DNA of 64,000 bases. Source: Bacteroidetes oral taxon 274 str. F0058 (lineage in GTDB: Bacteria > Bacteroidota > Bacteroidia > Bacteroidales > Paludibacteraceae). The notes under the pieces were generated by a model. It was not told the DNA's origin and did no database searches. It was given only the letters and a program-made list of their open reading frames with translations. The position numbers and the translations under genes were made by a program. The stretch spans positions 446,726-510,725 of the forward strand of contig GG774889.1 of assembly GCA_000163695.1 (NCBI GenBank), given 5' to 3'. Positions 24,721 to 33,140 of the stretch are shown here, one piece after another; positions within the stretch are counted from its first letter, which is position 1, and each line of letters opens with the position of its first letter.

Positions 24721-24813
24721 ACAAGTGATTACCATCGGTATAGTCAAGAAGATAGGATAGAAGAAAAAGGTGTATATACAGAACCGTTTTTAGAGCCGGC
24801 GTGCGGTAAGCGA

Positions 24814-24849
24814 CGAAGAAGATATAAATCATGGCTTAGATTACAATGA
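24814..24849 (+). repeat. 36-bp direct repeat, right boundary of the island
   Basis: It is identical to 18476-18511, which is the 3' end of the methyltransferase gene. The 6.3 kb between the repeats contains the toxin debris and immunity-type genes. Confidence 0.85.
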
Positions 24850-24950
24850 GTTAACTGTAATATGTTGGTTTGTAGTCAATTATGGCATGTGTGGTTTTTT
24901 GCGATAATCGGGGCAGGTTGCTTCAATATATGAATTCCGAATTATTCAGA

Positions 24951-24982
24951 GAACACTGTTCAGTTTCTTTTTTATATATTTG
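24951..24982 (+). promoter_or_regulatory. TetR-gene promoter with operator palindrome
   Basis: The inverted repeat GAACACTGTTC (24951-24961) overlaps the -33 region. TATATTTG (24975-24982) is the -7 element. An equivalent site occurs at 25653 before the exporter gene, so autoregulation by the TetR protein is likely. Confidence 0.65.
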
Positions 24983-25005
24983 CGTTTCGAAAAAGTTATA
25001 AAAAT

Positions 25006-25626
25006 ATGGTACGAACATCGTATAAAGACGACATACACCGTCGTATTCTGCAAGCGGCACGGGGAGAGTTTCTGCAAAAGGGATTCAAAGATACTTCTAT
25101 GCGTACTATCTCGCGATTGTCGGGGGTAACGCTTAGCAATATTTACAACTATTTCAGAGACAAGGACGATATTTTCCGTGCGGTACTCACCCCATTGCTC
25201 AATGCTTTCGAGCAGTTGTTTGCCGAACACAACAGCGATGATTACATGAGTAAGGAATTTTTCTCAATGGACTCGCACCAGAAAAAGTTGATCGATGATT
25301 TTATGGTTATCCCGACGAATTACAGGACGGAGCTGAAAATATTGCTTTTCAATTCTGCGGGTTCGTCGCTCGAAAATTTCAGAGATACGTTTGTCTATCG
25401 GTACACGCAGGAGAGCCTGCGGTATATGAAGTTGATGAAAGAACGGTACCCTCATATCAAAGCCGACTTCTCTGATTTTTTCTTGCATTCGATGTGCTCA
25501 CTTTGGCTGACGGTGATGGGCGAAATCGTAACACACGACGAATTGACCGATGCCGATATCAAACAGTTTATTACGGAATACATCGCTTTCGGTACTGCCG
25601 GATGGAAAGAGTTGATGAAGATATGA
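25006..25626 (+). CDS. TetR/AcrR-family regulator
   Basis: This is 206 aa. The N-terminal TetR helix-turn-helix is clear: HRRILQAARGEFLQKGFKDT, MRTISRLSGVTLSNIYNYF, and KDDIFRAVL. The C-terminal ligand domain is helical with no known ligand. It precedes the MMPL exporter at 25837 on the same strand, and matching 11-bp palindromes lie in front of both genes, so it probably represses itself and the exporter until a substrate of the pump binds. Confidence 0.9.
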   Translation: MVRTSYKDDIHRRILQAARGEFLQKGFKDTSMRTISRLSGVTLSNIYNYFRDKDDIFRAVLTPLLNAFEQLFAEHNSDDYMSKEFFSMDSHQKKLIDDFMVIPTNYRTELKILLFNSAGSSLENFRDTFVYRYTQESLRYMKLMKERYPHIKADFSDFFLHSMCSLWLTVMGEIVTHDELTDADIKQFITEYIAFGTAGWKELMKI

Positions 25627-25652
25627 TAGGGATATTTTTTTTGAATGAAAGA

Positions 25653-25663
25653 GAACAGTGTTC
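25653..25663. promoter_or_regulatory. Second TetR-operator-like palindrome
   Basis: GAACAGTGTTC is the reverse complement of the site at 24951, and flanking bases (A before, TTTC after in the same orientation) also agree. It lies between the regulator and the exporter and is followed by TTTTTGCG. Confidence 0.6.
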
Positions 25664-25671
25664 TTTTTGCG

Positions 25672-25797
25672 AGGATTGGGTGTTAGGTATTCGGTCTTGG
25701 GAGTGTTGTAGAGACGTAATTGCCGAGCAAGAACAAATGGTTAGGGTAAAATTGTGTTTCCCCCCCAACACCTAAGCCCCAAAACCCAATACCCAAC
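25672..25797. repeat. Dispersed G/C repeat, copy 3, as inverted arms with a REP half
   Basis: The G-rich arm at 25672-25701 (GATTGGGTGTTAGGTATTCG) and the C-rich arm at 25760-25797 (CCAACACCTAAG and CAAAACCCAATACCCAAC) face each other. Between them, GTAGAGACGTAATT at 25708-25721 resembles half of a GTAG-type REP palindrome. It separates the operator from the exporter gene. Confidence 0.75.
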
Positions 25798-25836
25798 ATA
25801 AATATAATTTGAATTATTAATTAATAGACAATACAG

Positions 25837-28185
25837 ATGAATATCGAAAAGATCAACGGATGGTTTGCCCTGCGGGGTGAGTGGATTGTAAAAAGACGAT
25901 GGGTGGTAATAATCGGATTCATTGCTCTGTTGGCAGCAGGGTTCTATGGACTTCGGTTTATGAAAATCAACGACTCGTGGGAGAGTTACTTCCTCGAAGA
26001 CGACCCCGTGCTGCTCAAGACAGAAGAGTTCAAAGCCGTATTCGGCAACGACAATTATGCTGCCGTAATGACCGATTGCGACAACACTTTTACCAAAGAG
26101 AATCTGGAACTCATACGCGAGCTGTCGAACGAGATGCTCGACAGTATGTCGTATGCCGACAAGATGACCTCTATTACCGACATCGAATTTATGATAGGCA
26201 ACGAAGAGGGTATGTCTATCGAACAGATTGTGCCCGAAGAGATACCTTCCGACGAGGCAGGACTTGCAGAGATACGCCGCAAAGCATTCCTCAAACCGTA
26301 TATCGCCAACCGACTCGTATCGAAAGACGGCAGAAACACTTGGGTATTGCTCAAACTGCGTCCCTTCCCCGACGACTCGGTATGGTACAAGGGCAAAGGC
26401 TCGGTGCCTCCCGAGAACCTGACAGGTAGAGAATTGGAACACATCATAAAAAAAGACAAATACAAACCGCTCAATCCCAAAGGTATGGGATTGCCCTATA
26501 TCACCGACCAAAAGATGAAGTGGATAGGCAAGGAGATGCCTCGTATTATGGGGTTGGCTATATTGTTGGCAATCGTAGTGCTGATATTTGCCACCAGGTC
26601 GTTGAGAGGTGTCGTGGTGCCTGTCGTTACGGCGATAGGGTCTATCGTGATGTCCTACGGTATGCTCGGATATCTTCGTTTCTCGATAGACAGCGGTATG
26701 ATGTTGATACCTATGTTGTTGGCTTTTGCCGTGGCGATAGCTTACAACATACACGTGCACTCGTTTTTCAGGCGACGGTTTCGTATGTACGGCAATCGTC
26801 GGCAGGCGGTCGTCGATACGGTAGGCGAGATGGGCTGGCCTGTACTATTCAGTGCCCTGACTACGTTTGCCGCACTGCTGTCGTTCCTTACCATTCCTGC
26901 CACACCGATGCACTTTATCGGTATTGCTACTTCTACGAGCGTGATGCTTACCTTCCTGATTGCCATAACCGTGATGCCTGCCGTCCTCAGCTTCGGCAAA
27001 GACCGTCAACCCGACCCCAAGATACAGGCAGCCGGAGGCGGGTGGCTCGACCACCGTCTCGAAGCGTTCGGCAATGTGGTATTGAATCACGAGAAAGTGA
27101 TATGGGGCATATTCATTGTTATCACCGTATTTATGATTTATCAGTTTACCAAGATAGATACGGCATTCGATATAGAAAGTTCGATGGGACGCCGTGTGCC
27201 TTACGTGAAAGATATACTCGAAGTGGGCGAGACAGAGCTCGGCTCCGTTTATTCGTACGATGTTATGATAAATCTGCCCGAAGACGGAGCTGCCAAGTCG
27301 CGCGAAACGCTGGTAGCCCTCGACTCATTGCAGAGATATGTCGATAAATATCCGTTGACCAAACGCAGCTCTTCGATATTGAACATACTCAAAGACCTCA
27401 ATCAGACGCTCAACAACGGCGATGCCGCCTACTATGCCATACCTGCAAACTCCGACGAGATAGCCCAACAACTGTTGCTCTACGAGAATGCCGGAGGTAG
27501 CGAAGCAGAGACGTGGATAGATTACGATTACCGACGGCTAAGGCTGCAGGTGGAGATGAATGCGTATAATTCGGGCGAAGCCGAAAGAGAGTTGAAAGAC
27601 GTGGCGGAGGTAGCCGAAAAGTTGTTCCCCGATGCCAAAATCACTCCCGTAGGCTCTATGCCGCAGTTTACCGCAATGATGAACTATGTGGTACGCGGAC
27701 AGATTACCTCCTTTGCCGTGTCGCTGTTGATTATCGGAGTGCTGATGATGTTGGTATTCGGAAGCATTCGTCTTGGGCTTATAGGGCTTATTCCTAATAT
27801 TATGCCTGCCATCACGGTAGGCGGTCTGATGGGTTGGCTCGGATATCCGCTCGATATGATGACAGCTACCATTATGCCGATGATACTCGGTCTGGCTGTC
27901 GACGATACCATCCACTTCATCAACCACGGACATCTCGAGTTTCAGCGGCAACGTAACTATCGAAAAGCCACTCTCAGGACATTCCGCATAGTGGGTACTC
28001 CCATCTTGCTTACAAGTCTGGTCATATCCGCCAATTTCGCGATGTATATGACATCGAACGGACTTACCATAATACATATGGGTATACTGTCGGTGGCAGG
28101 TGTATTGACGGCTTTGTTAGCCGACTTGTGCATTACGCCGTTATTATTCCGCCGTTTCAGGATATTCGGTAAAGAAGAGAATTGA
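25837..28185 (+). CDS. MMPL/RND-superfamily exporter
   Basis: This is 782 aa. The first membrane helix (VVIIGFIALLAAGFYGL) is followed by a periplasmic loop, a five-helix block near residues 230-385 and a second such block at the C-terminus, so two MMPL halves in one chain. Motifs in the helix blocks (LIPMLLAFAVAIAYNIHVHSF; IMPMILGLAVDDTIHF) match the proton-relay helices of this family; the second half keeps the Asp pair. Relatives move lipids or hydrophobic compounds across the inner membrane using proton force. The LolA-like (35597) and DUF1302-like (36870) genes downstream are its usual partners. Confidence 0.9.
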   Translation: MNIEKINGWFALRGEWIVKRRWVVIIGFIALLAAGFYGLRFMKINDSWESYFLEDDPVLLKTEEFKAVFGNDNYAAVMTDCDNTFTKENLELIRELSNEMLDSMSYADKMTSITDIEFMIGNEEGMSIEQIVPEEIPSDEAGLAEIRRKAFLKPYIANRLVSKDGRNTWVLLKLRPFPDDSVWYKGKGSVPPENLTGRELEHIIKKDKYKPLNPKGMGLPYITDQKMKWIGKEMPRIMGLAILLAIVVLIFATRSLRGVVVPVVTAIGSIVMSYGMLGYLRFSIDSGMMLIPMLLAFAVAIAYNIHVHSFFRRRFRMYGNRRQAVVDTVGEMGWPVLFSALTTFAALLSFLTIPATPMHFIGIATSTSVMLTFLIAITVMPAVLSFGKDRQPDPKIQAAGGGWLDHRLEAFGNVVLNHEKVIWGIFIVITVFMIYQFTKIDTAFDIESSMGRRVPYVKDILEVGETELGSVYSYDVMINLPEDGAAKSRETLVALDSLQRYVDKYPLTKRSSSILNILKDLNQTLNNGDAAYYAIPANSDEIAQQLLLYENAGGSEAETWIDYDYRRLRLQVEMNAYNSGEAERELKDVAEVAEKLFPDAKITPVGSMPQFTAMMNYVVRGQITSFAVSLLIIGVLMMLVFGSIRLGLIGLIPNIMPAITVGGLMGWLGYPLDMMTATIMPMILGLAVDDTIHFINHGHLEFQRQRNYRKATLRTFRIVGTPILLTSLVISANFAMYMTSNGLTIIHMGILSVAGVLTALLADLCITPLLFRRFRIFGKEEN

Positions 28186-28244
28186 GGTAGGTGTTAGGGA
28201 TTGGGTATGGGATTGTTCTTGCCTAATACCCAACACCTAATACC
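28186..28244. repeat. Dispersed G/C repeat, copy 4, hairpin-forming
   Basis: The G-rich arm starts directly at the exporter stop (28186-28212; GTTAGGGATTGGGTATGGG) and the C-rich arm (28221-28244; CCTAATACCCAACACC) follows after a short loop. The RNA could fold into a long hairpin at the end of the gene. Confidence 0.8.
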
Positions 28245-28287
28245 TTTTAAAAAAAGAATCAACCTAATGTAAGTACATAAAAATAAT

Positions 28288-30627
28288 ATGAGTACAACAA
28301 TCAGAGTAATTGTAGCAGTGGCACTCATCGCATTGACGACTGCCGCACAGGCACAGACGGCAGGTATCAGAGGTGTTGTCGTCGACGATGCGAACGAAGA
28401 GCCGCTGATAGGTGCAAACATATACATCGAACAACTTCGGCGGGGCGATACGGCAGGGAGTAACGGCGAATTCGCCTTCTCGGGACTTGCGCCAGGTACT
28501 TATACTGCCGTCGTATCGTATATGGGCTATCATACACGGACAGAGAAGATAACACTGCGTGAGGGCGAGACACGACGGATAAAGATACGTCTCCAAGCCG
28601 AGTCGAAGTCGCTCGGAGAGGTCGTCGTAACGGCAAAGGGCGAAGCCCGAATACTACGCGAACAGGCTATGCCTATATCGGTCATATCGATGAATCAGCT
28701 TAGCGGAACGGTCAATAGTATTGTCGATGTGCTAAACAAAACGGTAGGTGTTACCCTGCGTTCGTCGGGCGGAGTAGGTGGAGCTACACGCCTCTCGGTG
28801 CGCGGGCTGGAAGGCAAACGCATAGGATTCTTCATCGAGGAAACGCCTTTGAATGACAATACCGATTTTATCGACATCAACGATATACCTATCGATATGA
28901 TAGACCGTATCGAGGTGTACAAAGGCGTGGTGCCTGCCAAATTCGGCGGCTCGGCAATGGGTGGTGCCGTCAATATAGTCCTCAAAGAGTATCCCGACCG
29001 TTATGCCGATGCAAGTTATGCTCTCGAATCGTTCAATACTCATAAGATACAGACCGTTGTCAAAAGAAACATTAAGGAAAAAGGTATCGTATTCGGCGTA
29101 GGAGGAGGATATACGTATTCCGACAACGACTACGTTATGGAGCTATCGCACCTGAATAATATAAAGGTAAAACGCAATCACGACAAGTATAAAAAGCTGT
29201 TGTTGGGCGGGTCGTTGAAAGCTAAAAAATGGTGGTTCGACGAGGTAGAGTTCGAGCCCGTATTTGTCGGTACATACAGAGATATTCAGGGCATAGAGAC
29301 CGACATACGCGAGGCATTCATAAAGTCGCGTGCGTATATTCTTGCCAATACTCTGAAAAAAGATAATTTCCTAATCGAAGGACTCGACTTCGATATGTCT
29401 ACTTCTGTGGCTTACACCGACTACAATCTGGTCGATACGGCAAAGCAATGGTATGACTGGAACGGCAATGCTTATCCGTCCGTATCACCGTATGGGGGAG
29501 AGTTGGGCAACAGGTACGCTTCCGACGCACGAAACAAAAAGTTTACGATATTAAACAAGCTGAATCTGGAATATCTCATAAACAAGCAACATACCATCAA
29601 CTTCAACTCGTACTTTGCTTTTGCCGACGGATACCCCAAAGACGATATGCGGGAGCTCAGCATAGGCAAAAAGGCGGTGTTCGACTCCAAAATGCGAAGT
29701 TGGACAGGAGGGCTTACTTACGATTTTCGTAGCGGAGACGACCGTTTGCTCAACTCGCTGACCGCTCGTTATTATCTTTATACTATGAATACACGCAGTG
29801 CCAGCATATTCGGGTTGGACGATAAGGACGTAAATCTGAACAAGAGCGACTTCGGCATCAACGACGCTTTGCGTTATCGTTTTATGCCCGACCTGATGGG
29901 GAAACTGTCGGCGGGTTACGACGTGCGGATACCTTCCGAGACCGAGTTGCTGGGCGACGGATATACCATATCGCCGTCGGAGGCGCTGTTGCCCGAACGC
30001 AATACGAGCGTCAATATCGGTATGCTGTACGACCTGACGGGCAAAAAGCCGAGCAACCTGCAAATAGAGATAAACGGATTCTTTATGTATCTGCAGAATA
30101 TGATACGTTATACGAAAGGTATTATAGGTGCACAGTATCAGAATTTCGGAGAGATGCGTACGATAGGAGTAGAAGCCGAAGTCAAAGCCGATATTACCCA
30201 TTGGCTATACGGATATGCCAATGCTACGTTTCAAGACCTCCGCGATGCGCGACGATACGAGGAGAACAGCTCTGTCCCAAATCCGACGAAGGGGTTGCGT
30301 ATGCCCAATATCCCATACCTGCTTGCCAATGCAGGACTGGAGTTTCATACGGAGAATATCTTTGGAGGCAAGGGGCAAAATACCCGTATTTTTGCCGACA
30401 TATCGTTTGTGGAGGAGTATTTTTACGATTTCGAGATGGCTGCCGGGCAGCGGCGTATCCCACGCAGTACGACGATAGACTTCGGCTTCGAACACAGTTT
30501 TTTCAACAACAGTCTTTTTGTTTCAGGAAAAATAAAAAACCTGACCGATGCACGCGTGTTGTCCGAATTCAACCGTCCGCTACCGGGACGTAGCTTCGGC
30601 ATAAAAATAAGATACGTGCTTAAATAA
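28288..30627 (+). CDS. TonB-dependent outer-membrane receptor
   Basis: This is 779 aa. The signal peptide (STTIRVIVAVALIALTTAAQ) is followed by a carboxypeptidase-regulatory-like domain (about 25-110; GIRGVVVDDANEEPLIGANI), a plug domain (about 120-240; RLSVRGLEGKRIGFFIEE, IEVYKGVVPAKFGG) and a beta-barrel ending in a terminal aromatic-type strand (FGIKIRYVLK). It imports a chelate or a small nutrient across the outer membrane. The next gene is a DUF4374 lipoprotein, a pairing typical of siderophore or haem systems rather than SusCD. The signal peptide is nearly copied at 35597. Confidence 0.92.
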   Translation: MSTTIRVIVAVALIALTTAAQAQTAGIRGVVVDDANEEPLIGANIYIEQLRRGDTAGSNGEFAFSGLAPGTYTAVVSYMGYHTRTEKITLREGETRRIKIRLQAESKSLGEVVVTAKGEARILREQAMPISVISMNQLSGTVNSIVDVLNKTVGVTLRSSGGVGGATRLSVRGLEGKRIGFFIEETPLNDNTDFIDINDIPIDMIDRIEVYKGVVPAKFGGSAMGGAVNIVLKEYPDRYADASYALESFNTHKIQTVVKRNIKEKGIVFGVGGGYTYSDNDYVMELSHLNNIKVKRNHDKYKKLLLGGSLKAKKWWFDEVEFEPVFVGTYRDIQGIETDIREAFIKSRAYILANTLKKDNFLIEGLDFDMSTSVAYTDYNLVDTAKQWYDWNGNAYPSVSPYGGELGNRYASDARNKKFTILNKLNLEYLINKQHTINFNSYFAFADGYPKDDMRELSIGKKAVFDSKMRSWTGGLTYDFRSGDDRLLNSLTARYYLYTMNTRSASIFGLDDKDVNLNKSDFGINDALRYRFMPDLMGKLSAGYDVRIPSETELLGDGYTISPSEALLPERNTSVNIGMLYDLTGKKPSNLQIEINGFFMYLQNMIRYTKGIIGAQYQNFGEMRTIGVEAEVKADITHWLYGYANATFQDLRDARRYEENSSVPNPTKGLRMPNIPYLLANAGLEFHTENIFGGKGQNTRIFADISFVEEYFYDFEMAAGQRRIPRSTTIDFGFEHSFFNNSLFVSGKIKNLTDARVLSEFNRPLPGRSFGIKIRYVLK

Positions 30628-30689
30628 TACGTTTTTAAGCAATTAAATAACAATAAATCATTTTATAAATAAATTTTTAATCAAGTAAT

Positions 30690-31904
30690 ATGTGTAAAAA
30701 AATGTTTTTAGCGGCTTGTATTGCCGCAGTAGTGATGACGGGTTGCAAAAAAGACACCCCGAATGTACCCGATGGAGGCAAAGGTAAATTTTTAATTGAG
30801 ACCACCGTTAAGAATCCCGACGGGATGAGCGGTTCGTCGTTCTTACAGCTGGTTCCCGATATATCGGGTAATATCGATAATTCCAACGCCATTCCGTTGG
30901 GTTTCTCGAGTCCGGTAGCGGTCGTAGACAACAGTGTGTTTATTTTCCCCACTATGGGCAAAGATGCCGACAATAACATAAAACGTTATACCTATGACCT
31001 CTCGGCACAGAAGCTCACCGATATGGTGAAAATGGACGTGCCGGCAAACACAATGCCTGTTAATATTATTAAAGTAACCAATCGGAAAGCCTATGTGCCG
31101 TTCTACACTTTGGGCGTGGTGTGGATTGTCGATATCGAGACGATGCAGAAGACGGGCGAGATAGACCTTAAACCCTATTCGCACAAAGACTCAAGTCCCG
31201 AGCCTGCTTTCGGTATCGTACGCGACGGACTCTATTACCTGCCGCTCGACCAGATTAACGAAAACTTTATGCCTTACGAAGATTATCGTCAGGTAGATGT
31301 AGCTGTAATCGATACGAAAACAGATAAGGTACAGAAGATTATATCCGAAAAAACATCGAAGCTCTCTTTCCCGACAAGACCTATGTTGAGGAATATGATT
31401 TTCACCGACGAGCACAACGATATCTATATTGCCTGCACGGGCAATTTCGGATTTAACCCGACGTATCTCAATAACGGCTTCGTCTGTATCCCTGCGGGAA
31501 GTACCGAGTTCGACGTATCGAAATCGTGGGATATAAAGGATAATGTGATAATCGGCACCGACGAAAACTACAAACCCGCCTCGATATTCAACTGCAAATA
31601 TATAGGCAACGGTAAGGTAGCCGCCTATGTCAATATCATGGAATTGAACGGCAAAAATCCGTATACCTCGAAAAACAGTATGGCTGTAATTATAGATATG
31701 AAAGCTAAGACGATTACCAGAGTGAAGGGTGTCCCGTTGAGTGATAGCCATAGCGTGGTAGTGGAATTCTATAAAGGTCAGGTTTTCTTCGGAGCTTACG
31801 GCGACAAGCAAGCAGGCTTCTTCACATACAACCCCGCTGACAGCGAGGCAAAACACGTATGCACCACAACGGGTAATCCTATCGACCTCAATATTTTCGA
31901 ATAA
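30690..31904 (+). CDS. DUF4374 surface or periplasmic lipoprotein
   Basis: This is 404 aa. The lipoprotein signal CKKMFLAACIAAVVMTGC is followed by a beta-propeller-like body with repeated strands (PLGFSSPVAVVDNSVFIFP, AYVPFYTLGVVWIVDIETM, GVPLSDSHSVVVEFYKGQVF). DUF4374 proteins are encoded beside TonB receptors of Bacteroidota and are thought to help capture their ligand; XusB-type family members bind iron siderophores. It lies 62 bp after the receptor in the same direction, so the two form one uptake unit. Confidence 0.9.
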   Translation: MCKKMFLAACIAAVVMTGCKKDTPNVPDGGKGKFLIETTVKNPDGMSGSSFLQLVPDISGNIDNSNAIPLGFSSPVAVVDNSVFIFPTMGKDADNNIKRYTYDLSAQKLTDMVKMDVPANTMPVNIIKVTNRKAYVPFYTLGVVWIVDIETMQKTGEIDLKPYSHKDSSPEPAFGIVRDGLYYLPLDQINENFMPYEDYRQVDVAVIDTKTDKVQKIISEKTSKLSFPTRPMLRNMIFTDEHNDIYIACTGNFGFNPTYLNNGFVCIPAGSTEFDVSKSWDIKDNVIIGTDENYKPASIFNCKYIGNGKVAAYVNIMELNGKNPYTSKNSMAVIIDMKAKTITRVKGVPLSDSHSVVVEFYKGQVFFGAYGDKQAGFFTYNPADSEAKHVCTTTGNPIDLNIFE

Positions 31905-32035
31905 AAGGTTATGGGGTGTTGGGGTATTGATATACAACCCGATGCCTCTATGCCGAAAGTTGCATTTGTTCCTGAATAATAAAAAGTTAGATATATGTGC
32001 ACAAAACAAAAATATAATACCGATGTTCTCTGTCT

Positions 32036-32059
32036 CCGTTCGATACGGTTGTGCGGATA
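32036..32059 (+). pseudogene. RAYT 5' fragment
   Basis: 24 bp identical to the RAYT remnant at 11673-11696, coding RRSIRLCGY-type residues. Sequence on both sides is unrelated. Together with 32978-33104 it brackets the ATC-hydrolase gene. Confidence 0.7.
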
Positions 32060-32234
32060 GTTGGCTTTGCCTACAAAGCATTTTATGCGTGAGTTCTTGC
32101 GAACTGAGCGGTTGGATTGTCTGGACGGAAAAACGTTTCCCCTGCCCCAAAATAACCCCAAAATCGTAGGAGTATCGATACGCTCTGACGAACATACGAG
32201 ATTATTAAACATAAAATTAAAAGAAGAGAATACT

Positions 32235-32966
32235 ATGATAAAAACGAATGATTTTACGGATTATTACACGAAGCGACACGCGAATATGATAAAGCAGTTC
32301 GAGCAATGGTTTCGGTGCGTGCGAAAAAGCGCTGCTCCGCACATAACGTCCGAGCAGTCGGAGAGGGTGCACGAAATCGCTTTGAAAGAATACGAAACAC
32401 TTATCCCCGAAATACCTTATATCGGCGGTAAGAAAGTAGCCGGTACACGCAATCTGGTAGGCAGTGTCATACTGCTTGCATACATCAGAGCGTTCGAAAA
32501 AGAAGGGCTCTCGGAGCGAGTCATAGGCGAAATCGTTTATAAAAGTTTCGACGCTTTTTTTGCTCGAATTCCAGCCGTATTCGGCACCCTTGCGGGAAAA
32601 CTGATGTTCGTGCCGTGGTATGTAAAAAAGCGTAAAAAGACGATGGAACGTGTTGCCGCCTTGCCATATACGGAAGGCTTCGTTTCCAGTTTTGTGCCCT
32701 GTGTCGACGGTAGTTTCGTTTTCGGACAGGATGTGTCGGAATGTGCCATTCACAAATTCTACGTAAAGCACGATGCTCGGAAATATGTGCCATATCTTTG
32801 TTTGGGCGATTATCCGATGTTTCGCAGACTGAATATAGGATTTTTCAGAACCAAAACGATAGGGCACGGAGATGCCGTATGCGATTTTCGTTTCAAAAAG
32901 GGGAAAACCGAAAGCGGCTGGCCTCCCGAGAATATGGCTGAATGGCAAGGAAGCGGGGAAAACTGA
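32235..32966 (+). CDS. L-2-amino-thiazoline-4-carboxylate hydrolase family protein
   Basis: This is 243 aa from ATG 32235 (AAGAAGAG site); the longer open frame from 32061 runs through a RAYT scar and is not accepted. It shows KKRKKTMERVAALPY then CAIHKFYVKHDARKYVPYLC, and DYPMFRRLNIGFFRTKTIG, ending in HGDAVCDFRFKKG, the conserved end of PF14196-type proteins. Family members were named for a Pseudomonas enzyme that hydrolyses a cyclic cysteine precursor; most bacterial relatives have no proven substrate. It lies between two RAYT fragments, so it looks inserted. Confidence 0.8.
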   Translation: MIKTNDFTDYYTKRHANMIKQFEQWFRCVRKSAAPHITSEQSERVHEIALKEYETLIPEIPYIGGKKVAGTRNLVGSVILLAYIRAFEKEGLSERVIGEIVYKSFDAFFARIPAVFGTLAGKLMFVPWYVKKRKKTMERVAALPYTEGFVSSFVPCVDGSFVFGQDVSECAIHKFYVKHDARKYVPYLCLGDYPMFRRLNIGFFRTKTIGHGDAVCDFRFKKGKTESGWPPENMAEWQGSGEN

Positions 32967-32977
32967 GACAGCTGTGA

Positions 32978-33104
32978 AAAATGATATTGAGCGCTGTGGA
33001 AACGAATGATGGAAAAATGTTGGTTGACAATACCGAACCGTTATCGCAATGTGATTTTACACGAAGATATCGTAATGCCGAATCATTTCCACGCAATTAC
33101 ACAA
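32978..33104 (+). pseudogene. RAYT middle fragment with HUH-like motif
   Basis: The bases align with codons around MIL-(N)-A...MVEKCWLDIP of the intact RAYT with a one-base frameshift near 32999. The frame then reads MMEKCWLTIPNRYRN and IVMPNHFHAIT. No C-terminal tyrosine region follows. Confidence 0.82.
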
Positions 33105-33140
33105 AACATTAAAATAAATAACAAATAAAATTTTATAGAT

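Noticed and set aside
18512..24813. Prophage or integrative element
   Set aside because: No integrase, phage structural, conjugation or replication genes are present; only a truncated IS30 stub and direct repeats, so island is the most that can be said.
32061..32234. N-terminal extension of the ATC-hydrolase gene
   Set aside because: It runs through a RAYT scar, and a well-placed ATG with an AAGAAGAG site lies at 32235.
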